Source of the DNA: Firmicutes bacterium CAG:341
GTDB lineage: Bacteria; Bacillota; Clostridia; Oscillospirales; Acutalibacteraceae
Assembly: GCA_000434995.1 (NCBI GenBank)
Contig: FR895334.1
Span: 1 to 64,000 of the forward strand
DNA: 64,000 nucleotides
Direction: 5' to 3'
In this document: positions 46,210 to 56,093 of the stretch, in pieces
How the letters are laid out: each line of letters starts with the position of its first letter
Numbering within the stretch: the first letter of the stretch is position 1
Made by a program: the position numbers and the translations under genes
The notes under the pieces: model-generated
The model's input: the letters and a program-made list of their open reading frames with translations, nothing else
Database searches by the model: none
What the model was told of the DNA's origin: nothing

Positions 46210-46653
46210 CTATATCAGCAAAATTGATATAAGCGCACCAAAGCTGAAGCCTGCGGCATAAATCAATTTATAATGAGTAGAATAAAACTGCTGATAGTCT
46301 TTTTTTATTAGTCTGAAAGAGTCGCAAAACTCGGTTGATTTATCAATCTGCGTTTGAGCATCATATTTTCCTATTGAATTGATATATTCTGTTATTTTTT
46401 CATTTTCAACTTTGTTTAAAGGTGAAGTTGAATTTATATCAAAAATATCAATATCTTTTAATTTTTCGCTATTTTTTAAATATGAAAAAATCATATCCGT
46501 ATCAGGCATTACAGATTTCATAAATATAGAAACCTGCGAAGCCAAATATATCATTTTATCGCAATAAATAATCTTATATTTTTCGTATTTACATATTTGA
46601 ATTGATATAAGGATAGATGTTGCCATTAACATTAAAATTCCGATTACCTTCAA
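46210..46653 (-). CDS. spoIIIAB: Stage III sporulation protein AB
   Basis: 147 residues: an N-terminal and a C-terminal membrane helix around a helical domain that resembles type II secretion GspF halves. Overlaps spoIIIAA by 65 bases, the largest overlap in the operon. Sequence is divergent, so position carries much of the call. Confidence 0.8.
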   Translation of the reverse strand: MKVIGILMLMATSILISIQICKYEKYKIIYCDKMIYLASQVSIFMKSVMPDTDMIFSYLKNSEKLKDIDIFDINSTSPLNKVENEKITEYINSIGKYDAQTQIDKSTEFCDSFRLIKKDYQQFYSTHYKLIYAAGFSFGALISILLI

Positions 46654-47563
46654 TTTCTTCCTCCGTTAATTCAATAACATCGTAGCCTTTGTTAACTCCT
46701 TTTAAAAAAACTATATATGAAAATTCACCTGTTATAATCAGTTCTTTTAATATTTTATTTCTTACAATATCTTCAACAGATTTCAAGTGAACCGATAAAA
46801 TAAATGACGCTCCGCTTGAAAAGCCGAATTTTATAGCATTAACTTCCGGCAAGTTACCTATTTCATCGCATACAATTATTTCGGGAGAAAGTGTTCTGAC
46901 TGCCATTTCAATGCCTTTTGCTTTTTCATAGCCTGAAATTACATCGCTGTTAATTCCCACATCAAAACCGGAACTCAATTCTTTTCTTTCATCAATAACA
47001 CTTACTTTTCTGTATTTGCCTGCATACCCGCTTGACAGCAAGCGTGTCATATCTCTTAAAATCGTAGTCTTTCCGCTTGCCGGCGGCCCTGCAATAATAA
47101 TGCTTGGACTTGATTTTAAATAAAGTGTGTTTAATATATTTCTTGAACAGTCAATAATGTTATGTGATATTCTTATATTTATGCTTTCAATATTTTTCAC
47201 GCTTGTAAGTGCTGAATCTTTATATACGGCTTCACCGGCAATTCCGACTCTTGAACCGTAGTTATCGGTCACATACCCGTTAATCATTGTGTTAATATGC
47301 GTGTGATATGAATTGTTACATATATTATCAAGAATAAATTTGAATTCTTCACCGCTTAAATATCTGACCGAATCGGTATAATGATTGATAAGCTTGTCAT
47401 ATTTACTGATAAAATAAGGCTTATCTAATATGTAGATGATAATCGGCTTGTTAATTCTAAGTCGTATTTCCGTAATGTTTGATAAAAGTACATTGTCAAA
47501 TGCCATAAAACAGCTTTTCAATTCATTAGGTAACTGCCCGATTATTGAATAAATATTGTCCAT
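46589..47563 (-). CDS. spoIIIAA: Stage III sporulation protein AA, ATPase
   Basis: 324 residues. Walker A AGPPASGKTTILRD, KVSVIDERKELSS and EIIVCDEIGNLPEVNAIKFG. A secretion-type ATPase that energises the mother cell-forespore channel. The ATG at 47563 follows GCGAGGTGATTAT. First gene of the complete eight-gene spoIIIA operon. Confidence 0.94.
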   Translation of the reverse strand: MDNIYSIIGQLPNELKSCFMAFDNVLLSNITEIRLRINKPIIIYILDKPYFISKYDKLINHYTDSVRYLSGEEFKFILDNICNNSYHTHINTMINGYVTDNYGSRVGIAGEAVYKDSALTSVKNIESINIRISHNIIDCSRNILNTLYLKSSPSIIIAGPPASGKTTILRDMTRLLSSGYAGKYRKVSVIDERKELSSGFDVGINSDVISGYEKAKGIEMAVRTLSPEIIVCDEIGNLPEVNAIKFGFSSGASFILSVHLKSVEDIVRNKILKELIITGEFSYIVFLKGVNKGYDVIELTEEEIEGNRNFNVNGNIYPYINSNM

Positions 47564-47579
47564 ATAATCACCTCGCTTA

Positions 47580-47607
47580 ATAGTATGCAAAAATTTAAAA
47601 AGATATA
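47580..47607 (-). promoter_or_regulatory. Sigma-E-like promoter of spoIIIA
   Basis: On the minus strand CATACTAT (47580-47587) is preceded by ATA 16 bases upstream (47604-47606), close to the sigma-E pattern ATA-N16-CATACANT. spoIIIA is sigma-E controlled in Bacillus. The leader before the ribosome site would be very short. Confidence 0.5.
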
Positions 47608-47682
47608 ACAAAAATTCTGTTGAACTGAAAAAACAATTGTGTTAATATATGTATATAATATCTAAATATACGGAGTGCAATA

Positions 47683-50600
47683 ATGGAAAGTATTTCAGCA
47701 AACATCCCAAAAACAAATAAATTTATTAACGGCGAAACAGTGAGTTATACCCTTATGGCAACAGTTTCGCTTTTTATTCTGTTTTCAATTAAACAAATTT
47801 TGAAAGTATTTATCGGTATTGGTGTTGCACCAAGCTGTATCATTGCTTTCTTAATTGCAAGTATTGTTTCATTTATTATTGAAAGAAAATATGTTTTCGG
47901 CAAAAAGATTTTATCGTCAAACATTAAGCAAATCATATTTTTTGTTATAAGAATTGCTGTAAATTTCGGATTTTATAAGCTTGCGGAATTCGGATTTTTC
48001 AATATGCTTGATATGCCGATTTCTTTTGCTTGGTTTATTGCAATAGTAACTTCCTTTTTATTTAATTATGTGTATGACAGAACACTTATTTTTGACTGCG
48101 GATATGATGCCGTAAGCGTAAGGCAATCAAAAACTTATAAAATTTTCTATAAAAATAGATATGTATTTTTAACTACTGTTTTGGCAACAGCTTGCATTGC
48201 AGTCATTTATGTAATTTTTTCTGTTTTTCCTTTTGGCAGTATAACAGTTATGCGAATGGACCTTTATCACCAATACGGTCCGCTCTTTGCAGAATTATAT
48301 GACAGAATTGTTGAGCATAAAAGTCTGCTTTATTCTTGGAATACAGGTGGCGGCTCAAGCTTTTTGGGTAATTACCTAAACTATTTATCAAGTCCGCTTT
48401 CATTTTTAATCTTTTTGTTTGATAAAGAAGATATTTCATATGCTATTACTTTTATTGTGGCATTTAAATGTATATTGAGTGCTACAAGCTTTAGCTATTA
48501 CCTCAAAAAAAGCTTTAATAAGGATAATTACTTTTTAAGCGTATTCGGCATTTTATATGCGTTTAGTGCCTATTTTCTTGCATACTACTGGAATGTTATG
48601 TGGCTTGACGCAATGATTATGCTGCCGCTTATCGCACTCGGAATCGAAAAAATATTTAAAACCGGTGATATAAAGCTTTATACAGCTTCACTTGTAATTT
48701 TGTTCTTCGCAAATTATTATATGGGATATATGTGCTGTATTTTTGCTGTTTTATACTTTTTCGTATGTTTTATCAACACATACAGCAATGACGGAAAGCT
48801 TAATGAAAACGCTGTTTATAAAAAGAAGTATTCTACAAAAGCTTTAATGAATAATGTTTTCATTAACAGAGGAGTTAAATTTGCATTCGCAAGCATTATT
48901 GCAGCTTTAATTTGTGCAATTACGCTTGTGCCTGTATTTATGATTCTTAAAAACAGTTCTGCAACATCAGGTACATTCCCGCAAACATTTAAAAGTTATT
49001 TTGATTTACTTGATTTAATCACATCGCATTTTGCTCTTCTTGAAACCACAATCAGAAGCAGCGGTGACAATGTATTGCCTAATATTTACACCGGTATTCT
49101 TACTTTTATTTTATTACCGCTTTTCCTTGTAAATAACAAAATTAAGCTTAAAGAAAAAGCAACTTATGTTGTTTTAATAATCTTCTTTGTATTTTGTTTT
49201 AACAATAACTGCGCCGAATATATTTGGCACGCTTTCCATTTTCCAAATGATTTACCATACAGATATTCATATATGTATTCATTCATCATTGCTGTAATGG
49301 GATATAAAACAATTCTTAATTTTAAAGGTATCAAAGTTAAGGATATAGCATATACCGGGCTTGCAATAATTTCTTTTGTTATTATCTGCCAAAAATTTTT
49401 GACAAACAAAATGACTAATAGCACGATATATGCAACCATTATTTTTGTTGCATTATGGTGCGGTTTCTTATTCTTACTTAAAAATAAGAATGCACAAAAA
49501 AAGACTGTTTCATTTGTTTTGGTTACATTTATCCTTTGTGAAACTATAATCAGCAGTATTGTAGGCCTTCCGCTTAATCAAGATAATAAAAATTACAAAG
49601 AAAATTATAAAACATATACCGACGCCATCAATTATATTGATAATAAAGACAGCGGATTTTACAGAACAGAATTATGCTATTTAAACACAAGAATGGACCC
49701 GGCATATTATGGATATAACGGCATATCAGTCTTTTCTTCAATGGCATATGAATCGTATTCGCAGCTTCAATCCTCATTAGGTATGCAGTCAAACAAGGTC
49801 AACAGTTACACCTATAATACCCAAACACCTGTTTATAATATGATGTTTAATATCAAATATTTAATTCAAACAGATGTAAGCCTTGCCCCGTCAAGTAATT
49901 TATACAAAAAGATTTATACTACATCCGATAAGAAATCAAATGTATATGAAAGCAAATATAATCTTCCTATTGCGTATTGTGTAAATTCAAAAATTGATGA
50001 TTGGGTAACAGATGAAGGAAATCCTTTTGAAATTCAAAGTGATTTCGTTAAACTTGCAACCGGATATTCAAATTTATTTAAACCTGTTGAATATAACAGC
50101 ACGGATTTTGATGCTGTAAGCGGCGATGATGTTACCGAAAACGGAACATATTGGTTAGAAAAAAGCGATTCATCATCAAATTACGGTACGGAAACTGTTT
50201 CACTCTCCCCTACTATTGACGGAAATTTATATTTATATGTCAAATCAAGTGACCTTAAAACCATAACGGTGAATTCCGAAAAAGTTTCAGACATTACTCA
50301 AAGTATGGAAGACGCATATATTTTAGACCTTGGCTATCACAATAAGGGTGATGAAGTATTAGTATCACTTGATGCAAGTAAAATGGAAAGCGAAAGTACA
50401 TCATTTGATTTTTATTGCTATACTGCAGATGATACTGTTGTTAAAAATATGTATAATTCGCTTGCAGGCAATTCACTTAATGTTGAATCATATAGTGATA
50501 CAACCATTAAAGGAACTGTTAATGCGAAAGAAAATTGCTATTTATACTCGTCAATTCCGTATGATGACGGATGGAGCGTATATGTGGACGGCAAAAAAGC

Positions 50601-50814
50601 AGAAACATTTGAAATCGGCGGCACACTTTTAGCCATAGAATTGACTCCGGGTCAGCACAAAATTGAATATAAGTATTTCCCTGTTGGATTTTTATATGGT
50701 ATTATAATTTCAGCAGTTACGGTATTTGGATTATGTGTATTTTATATATACAATAAGTCTTCTTTAAAACTAAACAAAAGCAAAAGAAGAAAAGACAAAA
50801 TAATTGTTGAATAG
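47683..50814 (+). CDS. GtrA-like/YfhO-like fusion membrane protein
   Basis: 1043 residues. The first about 145 residues form four membrane helices with two GtrA-like ends (FIIERKYVF and FLFNYVYDRTLIF). A YfhO-type multi-membrane glycosyltransferase core follows (about 158-640), with MRMDLYHQYGPLFAELYD and YYWNVMWLDAMIMLPLIALG. A large extracytoplasmic domain (about 650-1000) and a last helix (1005-1025) before a basic tail complete it. YfhO proteins are GT-C type enzymes that decorate cell-surface polymers using lipid-linked sugar; GtrA proteins help flip that lipid. Monocistronic; GGAG before the ATG. Confidence 0.8.
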   Translation: MESISANIPKTNKFINGETVSYTLMATVSLFILFSIKQILKVFIGIGVAPSCIIAFLIASIVSFIIERKYVFGKKILSSNIKQIIFFVIRIAVNFGFYKLAEFGFFNMLDMPISFAWFIAIVTSFLFNYVYDRTLIFDCGYDAVSVRQSKTYKIFYKNRYVFLTTVLATACIAVIYVIFSVFPFGSITVMRMDLYHQYGPLFAELYDRIVEHKSLLYSWNTGGGSSFLGNYLNYLSSPLSFLIFLFDKEDISYAITFIVAFKCILSATSFSYYLKKSFNKDNYFLSVFGILYAFSAYFLAYYWNVMWLDAMIMLPLIALGIEKIFKTGDIKLYTASLVILFFANYYMGYMCCIFAVLYFFVCFINTYSNDGKLNENAVYKKKYSTKALMNNVFINRGVKFAFASIIAALICAITLVPVFMILKNSSATSGTFPQTFKSYFDLLDLITSHFALLETTIRSSGDNVLPNIYTGILTFILLPLFLVNNKIKLKEKATYVVLIIFFVFCFNNNCAEYIWHAFHFPNDLPYRYSYMYSFIIAVMGYKTILNFKGIKVKDIAYTGLAIISFVIICQKFLTNKMTNSTIYATIIFVALWCGFLFLLKNKNAQKKTVSFVLVTFILCETIISSIVGLPLNQDNKNYKENYKTYTDAINYIDNKDSGFYRTELCYLNTRMDPAYYGYNGISVFSSMAYESYSQLQSSLGMQSNKVNSYTYNTQTPVYNMMFNIKYLIQTDVSLAPSSNLYKKIYTTSDKKSNVYESKYNLPIAYCVNSKIDDWVTDEGNPFEIQSDFVKLATGYSNLFKPVEYNSTDFDAVSGDDVTENGTYWLEKSDSSSNYGTETVSLSPTIDGNLYLYVKSSDLKTITVNSEKVSDITQSMEDAYILDLGYHNKGDEVLVSLDASKMESESTSFDFYCYTADDTVVKNMYNSLAGNSLNVESYSDTTIKGTVNAKENCYLYSSIPYDDGWSVYVDGKKAETFEIGGTLLAIELTPGQHKIEYKYFPVGFLYGIIISAVTVFGLCVFYIYNKSSLKLNKSKRRKDKIIVE

Positions 50815-50845
50815 ATATAAATACTCATAATTCTACAAAAACCTA

Positions 50846-50874
50846 TTTACAATATTGTGCTTTTATTGTAGAAT
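50846..50874 (+). promoter_or_regulatory. Promoter of the PRPP-synthetase-like gene
   Basis: TTTACA (50846-50851), 17-bp spacer, TAGAAT (50869-50874), followed by GAGAGGAG. Confidence 0.5.
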
Positions 50875-50908
50875 ACTCGTGAACATTAGAGAGGAGCATC
50901 TTTTTACT

Positions 50909-52087
50909 ATGGCTAGACAAACAGCAATCAACATCAACACAATTCCTATCGGTCCGCTTGGCATTATCGGTATGCCGGGATGTGAAGAACTTACCGACAA
51001 AATCGACAAATACCTTGTTAAATGGCGCAAAACTCAGGCCATTGAGCATGCGGAATCAATTGCATTTTTCGGCTATCAAAGAGATTCATATAAAATTGAT
51101 ATTACTATTCCGAGATTTGGCAGTGGTGAAGGCAAAGGTGTTATAAACGAAAGTGTAAGAGGGTACGATATTTATATTGTATGTGATGTATTTAATTACA
51201 GTTGCACATATAATATGTATGGCAAAGAAGTATGTATGTCACCTGATGACCATTTTGCTGACCTTAAAAGAGTTATTTCGGCACTTTGCTCAAAACCAAA
51301 GAGAGTTTCTGTAATTATGCCAATGCTTTATGAAGGCAGGCAGCATAAAAGAAGTTCAAGGGAATCACTTGACTGTGCAATGGCACTTAAGGAACTTGTA
51401 CATCTTGGTGTAGAAAACATCATTACATTTGATGCACACGACCAAAGAGTGCAAAATGCCATTCCTGATAAATCATTTGAAAATGTAATGCCAACATATC
51501 AAATGATTAAAGCACTTGTAAACAATGTTGATGACTTAAAAGTTGATAAAGACCATTTAATGGTTATCTCTCCTGATGAAGGCGCTCTTCACAGATGCAT
51601 TTATTTTGCTACTCAGCTTGGTATAAACCTCGGCATGTTTTATAAGAGAAGAGATTATACACGAGTAGTAAACGGTAGAAACCCTATTGTTGAACATCAG
51701 TATTTGGGTGATTCTGTAAAAGGCAAAGATATTATTATTGTTGACGATATGATTTCTTCAGGCGAATCAATGCTTGAAGTTGCTATGAAGCTTAAAAATT
51801 TAGGCTGTAACAGAATTTTTGTATGCACAACATTCGGCCTTTTCTGCAATGGACTTGATGTATTTGATAAAGCATATGCTGATGGTGTGTTCTATCGAGT
51901 ATTCACAACAAACGGTGTATATCAAACACCTGAACTTTTAAGCAGAGAATGGTATGTAAGCGTTGAACTTTCAAAATATGCTGCATATTTTATCGATACA
52001 TTAAATCACGATATGTCAGTATCTAGCCTTCTTGACAGTTCAGAAAAAATTGATACAATCTTAAAAAATAAAGGTTTAAAAGGATAA
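50909..52087 (+). CDS. prs: Ribose-phosphate pyrophosphokinase-like protein
   Basis: 392 residues, about 75 longer than classic Prs. The PRPP loop is complete (DIIIVDDMISSGES, about 275-288), with FDAHDQRVQN and MPMLYEGRQHKRSSRES corresponding to the catalytic His and flexible-loop regions. Extra length lies mainly at the N-terminus and around 60-110. It may be the cell's PRPP synthetase or a phosphoribosyltransferase-fold homolog. Start at 50909, behind GAGAGGAG; the open frame upstream overlaps the promoter. Confidence 0.8.
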   Translation: MARQTAININTIPIGPLGIIGMPGCEELTDKIDKYLVKWRKTQAIEHAESIAFFGYQRDSYKIDITIPRFGSGEGKGVINESVRGYDIYIVCDVFNYSCTYNMYGKEVCMSPDDHFADLKRVISALCSKPKRVSVIMPMLYEGRQHKRSSRESLDCAMALKELVHLGVENIITFDAHDQRVQNAIPDKSFENVMPTYQMIKALVNNVDDLKVDKDHLMVISPDEGALHRCIYFATQLGINLGMFYKRRDYTRVVNGRNPIVEHQYLGDSVKGKDIIIVDDMISSGESMLEVAMKLKNLGCNRIFVCTTFGLFCNGLDVFDKAYADGVFYRVFTTNGVYQTPELLSREWYVSVELSKYAAYFIDTLNHDMSVSSLLDSSEKIDTILKNKGLKG

Positions 52088-52091
52088 TAAT

Positions 52092-52583
52092 ATGGCAAAT
52101 GTTAAATTGTCTAAATCAAAAATCGCTATTATAATAGTTGCTGCTGTTTTATTCATTTTATTAGCGGCAGGTGGTATTTATTGTGTTGCTACTGAGCAAT
52201 CCCCTGCTTCGGCTGTTACTTCAATGTTTTCTAATGAAGAAAAGCTTATTGGCAAATGGCAAAGCCAAAAAGCACCGGGTATGTCAGCTTATGTTTTTTA
52301 TGATGACGGTACATATGATTCATATTTATCAACAGTAAATTTCACAGGCGAATATACTGTAAAGGGCAACAAATTAACATTAACTAACCCTAAAACAAGC
52401 GGTGAAGTTGTATATAAATATAAGGTTAAAGGAAAAGTTCTTACCCTTACTCTTATTGAAGACGGTAAGGAAACTGATGAACACAAATTTGATTCTGTTA
52501 AGGAACTTAAAATGAAAACTCTTGCAGACCTTATAGGTGACGCAGTGAGCGACAATAATACAACTACCCAAAAAGCTGAATAG
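52092..52583 (+). CDS. Membrane-anchored lipocalin-like protein
   Basis: 163 residues. One N-terminal membrane helix (about 11-32), then a beta-rich domain, LIGKWQSQ....MSAYVFYDDGTYDSYL....GEYTVKGNKLTLT, which matches the generic DUF5640/lipocalin-like pattern, and a polar tail. Starts 4 bases after the Prs-like gene, so co-transcribed. Role unknown. Confidence 0.75.
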   Translation: MANVKLSKSKIAIIIVAAVLFILLAAGGIYCVATEQSPASAVTSMFSNEEKLIGKWQSQKAPGMSAYVFYDDGTYDSYLSTVNFTGEYTVKGNKLTLTNPKTSGEVVYKYKVKGKVLTLTLIEDGKETDEHKFDSVKELKMKTLADLIGDAVSDNNTTTQKAE

Positions 52584-52590
52584 GATATAA

Positions 52591-52618
52591 AACCCACATC
52601 GTTGATGTGGGTTTCGTT
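52591..52618 (+). terminator. Terminator after the lipocalin-like gene
   Basis: AACCCACATC (52591-52600) and GATGTGGGTT (52604-52613), then TCGTTCT. Confidence 0.75.
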
Positions 52619-52666
52619 CTATTTATTCATATTTTTCATATACATTACCAAGGAAGGTGAATTTCT

Positions 52667-52936
52667 TTGATTGGTAATGTAGAAAAAAGATGCATTGATT
52701 TAGGCCATTACATAATTGAAACGGGTGCAACCGTAAGACAGGCAGGTATAGTTTTCGGAATAAGTAAATCTACTGTTCATAATGATGTTACTAAAAGACT
52801 TGCAATGATTAACCCACTTCTTTGCAGCGAAGTAAAGGCTGTGTTAGAACAAAATAAAGCCGAAAGACATATAAGAGGTGGACTTGCAACTAAAGAAAAA
52901 TACAGAAAATTAAAAGATAATAAAAACATTGAATAA
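52667..52936 (+). CDS. spoIIID: Sporulation regulator SpoIIID
   Basis: 89 residues. An HTH covers TVRQAGIVFGISKSTVHNDV, followed by LAMINPLLCSEVKAVLEQNKAERHIRGGLATKEKY, the diagnostic C-terminal half. It turns mother-cell genes on or off after sigma-E. Starts at TTG behind GGAAGGTG. Confidence 0.96.
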   Translation: MIGNVEKRCIDLGHYIIETGATVRQAGIVFGISKSTVHNDVTKRLAMINPLLCSEVKAVLEQNKAERHIRGGLATKEKYRKLKDNKNIE

Positions 52937-52986
52937 TTACTGAAATAATGTTATTATAAAAATAATAATTTAAAGGAAGTGTAAAT

Positions 52987-53778
52987 ATGAAAGTCGGTTT
53001 TATCGGCTGTGGCAATATGGCTACTGCAATTATTAACGGTATTACTTCAAATAATGCAATTAACGGTGAAGATGTATATGCTTTTGATATATATGCACCT
53101 GCAACTGAAAAACTTAAGAAAAGCTTAAATATAAATGTATGCAATTGTGAAAAAGATGTTGTATCATCAAGTGATATTATATTCCTTGCAGTTAAGCCGA
53201 ACATTCAGGCTTCTGTCTTGAATACTATCGACGGTGAAATCGGTGACAAACTTTTAATTTCAATAGCCGCCGGCAAAACTATTGATTTTATCGAAAGCAA
53301 TTTAAAATGTAAGGCTAAAATCGTGCGTGTAATGCCTAATATCAACGCAAAAGTCAGCGAAGCAATTTCTGCTTATTGCTTTAATGATTTAGTAAATGAT
53401 GAAGATAAAAACAATGTTGAATTACTTTTAAACGGTATCGGTAAGGTTCTCTGCCTTGGTGAAAGCTTCTTTCCTCTTTTCGGTGTAATCGGCGGATGCG
53501 GCCCTGCATTTGCATATATGTTTATTGATGCCATGGCACGCGCCGGCGTTAAAAACGGAATGAAGAAAAGCGATGCGCTTAAAATTTCTGCTCAAACCGT
53601 ATTAGGCAGTGCAAAAATGATTTTGGAAAGCGACGAGCATCCATGGCAGCTTATTGATAATGTTTGCTCCCCCGGCGGTACAACTATCGAGGGTGTAACC
53701 TCGCTTCAGGCAGACGGATTTGAAGCGGCAGTTCATAATGCAGTTGATAAAGCGCTTGATAAAGATAAAAAATTATAA
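52987..53778 (+). CDS. proC: Pyrroline-5-carboxylate reductase
   Basis: 263 residues. N-terminal GFIGCGNMATAIINGI dinucleotide site, FLAVKPNI, VRVMPNINAKVSEA and the C-terminal signature DNVCSPGGTTIEGVTSL. Last step of proline synthesis. Own terminator. Confidence 0.97.
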   Translation: MKVGFIGCGNMATAIINGITSNNAINGEDVYAFDIYAPATEKLKKSLNINVCNCEKDVVSSSDIIFLAVKPNIQASVLNTIDGEIGDKLLISIAAGKTIDFIESNLKCKAKIVRVMPNINAKVSEAISAYCFNDLVNDEDKNNVELLLNGIGKVLCLGESFFPLFGVIGGCGPAFAYMFIDAMARAGVKNGMKKSDALKISAQTVLGSAKMILESDEHPWQLIDNVCSPGGTTIEGVTSLQADGFEAAVHNAVDKALDKDKKL

Positions 53779-53782
53779 AATT

Positions 53783-53823
53783 AAAGCTCGGTTTTGGGTT
53801 ACTCCCTTTACCGAGCTTTTTTC
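53783..53823 (+). terminator. Terminator of proC
   Basis: AAAGCTCGGT (53783-53792) and ACCGAGCTTT (53810-53819) with T-rich sequence after it. Confidence 0.85.
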
Positions 53824-53900
53824 TAAAGTTTTTATTAAGATATTGTTAAATTATTGACAATGTCTATTTTATATGATATACAGGACTTGGAGGTGGTTAT

Positions 53901-54344
53901 ATGAAATATTCTTTTAAAGATTATCTTATTGATACACTTATGTTTGGTTTATCTGTATCAATTACCCCAATTGTATATTTGTCAACATTTATAATAGTAA
54001 ACAAATTTGATTATATAAATACCCCTGTTTACTTATATTTAGCAATTTTCATTTCATTTTTGTTACCGTTTATATTCGGCATTTTTCTTTCAAGAAAACT
54101 TTGCAAACAATCTATATCTTCATATTTAACAGTTTTCTTAATAATGGAAATAATTTGCATATTTCATATCAAAATTCCGGATAGTTATTTTGTTTTTTTA
54201 CTTCCTCAGGAAGAATGGATAAGAGGATTATTTAATAAGTATAATGAAATCAGAGAAATAACAATATCTATTATTACACCGGTTTTATACACACTCTTAT
54301 ATTTTTTAGGTTCAGCAATTAAAAATAAGCTTAAAAAAGCATGA
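53901..54344 (+). CDS. Four-helix membrane protein, tandem copy 1
   Basis: 147 residues. Starts MKYSFKDYLIDTLMFGLSVS; hydrophobic segments at about 11-37, 47-65, 73-90 and 123-140. Shares with the next gene the pattern LPFIFGI followed by a basic C-K/R-K-S stretch and SYLTV. GGAGGTGG precedes the ATG. No known family; the pair looks like a recent duplication. Confidence 0.7.
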   Translation: MKYSFKDYLIDTLMFGLSVSITPIVYLSTFIIVNKFDYINTPVYLYLAIFISFLLPFIFGIFLSRKLCKQSISSYLTVFLIMEIICIFHIKIPDSYFVFLLPQEEWIRGLFNKYNEIREITISIITPVLYTLLYFLGSAIKNKLKKA

Positions 54345-54407
54345 GCTAACTGTTAAAAATTTTTTCTTTGTTTTATTTTATATTGTATAATAATTGAAGG
54401 TGGTTAT

Positions 54408-54845
54408 ATGAAATATACAGCAAAAAACTATTTTATTGACTTATTCGTCTTTGGCTTATCTGTTTGGCTTCCGTCAATTATTTATTTGGTTTTGTATGAA
54501 CAATTTAAAGGTGGAAGTGACGGTAAATACGATATAATTTCTATTATCAGTTATATTTCAATAGCTTTACTTTTCATTTTACCTTTTATATTTGGAATTT
54601 TATTCGGTCAAAATGTATGCAGAAAATCAACTAATGCATATTTGACGGTAACTGCAATAATGCTTCTTATAAATTTATTGTGGAATATTATGGAAGATGG
54701 CTTAATTGCATATTTATTTACTTCGATACTTTTAGTTGACGGATATTTCGGAAATGCAAGTTATATAATTTTGCTTCTGCCCGCATTATTTTATTATTTA
54801 GGTGCAAAACTTAAAACTAAAAAAAGAAACAAAAGCTCGGTATAA
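54408..54845 (+). CDS. Four-helix membrane protein, tandem copy 2
   Basis: 145 residues, starting MKYTAKNYFIDLFVFGLSVW and sharing FGLSV, LPFIFGI, CRKS and AYLTV with copy 1. The upstream 15 bases (GAAGGTGGTTAT) also match those of copy 1, so the duplicated unit includes the ribosome site. Its last codons form the left arm of a terminator. Function unknown. Confidence 0.7.
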   Translation: MKYTAKNYFIDLFVFGLSVWLPSIIYLVLYEQFKGGSDGKYDIISIISYISIALLFILPFIFGILFGQNVCRKSTNAYLTVTAIMLLINLLWNIMEDGLIAYLFTSILLVDGYFGNASYIILLLPALFYYLGAKLKTKKRNKSSV

Positions 54846-54862
54846 CCGAGCTTTTGTTTCTT
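54826..54862. terminator. Bidirectional terminator between copy 2 and metK
   Basis: A perfect 16-bp stem (54826-54841 with 54845-54860, loop ATA), core GCTCGGT/ACCGAGC with GAAACAAAA/TTTTGTTTC ends. Serves both convergent genes. Confidence 0.85.
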
Positions 54863-54870
54863 TATGTTAA

Positions 54871-56049
54871 TTACATATACTTTTTGATTTCATCAACCAT
54901 ATCAGTCTTTTCCCAAGAAACACCGAGGTCTTCCCTGCCCATATGACCGTAAGCAGCAACATTCTTATAAATTGGTTTTCTGAGGTCAAGTCTGTCTATA
55001 ATAGCTGACGGACGAAGGTCAAATACCTTATTTACAATATCGGCGATTTTTTCATCATCAATTTTACCTGTGCCGAAAGTATCAACCATAACCGAAACAG
55101 GCTTTGCAACACCGATTGCATAAGCAAGTTCAACTTCACACTTATCAGCAAGGCCGGCAGCTACAATATTTTTAGCTACCCAGCGTGATGCGTATGCAGC
55201 ACTTCTGTCAACCTTTGTAGGGTCTTTACCGCTGAAAGCGCCGCCGCCGTGGCGTGCGTATCCACCGTATGTATCAACAATGATTTTACGACCTGTAAGG
55301 CCTGAATCACCGTGAGGGCCGCCTATTACAAATCTGCCGGTTGGGTTTACAAAATACTTTGTATCATCATCAATAAATTCAGCAGGAATTGTAGCTTTAA
55401 TAACTTTTTCAATAATATCTGAACGAAGCTGTGAAAGCTCAACATCTGCACTGTGCTGGCTTGATACAACGACAGTAGTAACCTTTACAGGCTTATCATC
55501 ATCGTATTCAACAGTAACCTGTGTTTTACCGTCAGCATAAAGATAAGGAAGTGTACCGTTTTCTCTGACTTCTGTAAGCTTAACAGCAAGTTTATGCGCA
55601 AGGCTGATTGGAAGAGGCATAAGCTCCTTTGTTTCGTTGCAAGCGTAACCGAACATCATACCTTGGTCACCTGCACCGTTGAGGTTATACTCATCTTCAT
55701 CATCGTTTTTAAGTTCAAGTGACTTATCAACACCCATTGCAATATCGGCAGACTGATGGTCAAGTGCAAGCAAAACAGCGCAAGTATTACCGTTAAAACC
55801 TTTCTTATCGTCATCATATCCAATATCGCAAATTGTTTTTCTTACGATAGACGGAATATCAACCTGTGCCTTTGTTGTAATTTCACCCATTACAAGAACC
55901 TGGCCGGTTGTACATGTTGTTTCACAGGCAACACGGCTTTGTGGGTCCTGCTCAAGCATAGCATCAAGAATAGAATCTGAAATTTGGTCACAAATTTTAT
56001 CAGGATGACCTTTTGTTACGGATTCACTGGTAAACAAATGTTTTGACAT
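54871..56049 (-). CDS. metK: S-adenosylmethionine synthetase
   Basis: 392 residues. N-terminal [31 protein letters not shown], and [19 protein letters not shown]. Makes SAM from methionine and ATP. It follows a SAM-I riboswitch, so its product shuts its own transcription. Confidence 0.98.
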   Translation of the reverse strand: MSKHLFTSESVTKGHPDKICDQISDSILDAMLEQDPQSRVACETTCTTGQVLVMGEITTKAQVDIPSIVRKTICDIGYDDDKKGFNGNTCAVLLALDHQSADIAMGVDKSLELKNDDEDEYNLNGAGDQGMMFGYACNETKELMPLPISLAHKLAVKLTEVRENGTLPYLYADGKTQVTVEYDDDKPVKVTTVVVSSQHSADVELSQLRSDIIEKVIKATIPAEFIDDDTKYFVNPTGRFVIGGPHGDSGLTGRKIIVDTYGGYARHGGGAFSGKDPTKVDRSAAYASRWVAKNIVAAGLADKCEVELAYAIGVAKPVSVMVDTFGTGKIDDEKIADIVNKVFDLRPSAIIDRLDLRKPIYKNVAAYGHMGREDLGVSWEKTDMVDEIKKYM

Positions 56050-56093
56050 AATAATATCCTCTAATCAAAAATATTTGTTAATTGCTTTAGAAA

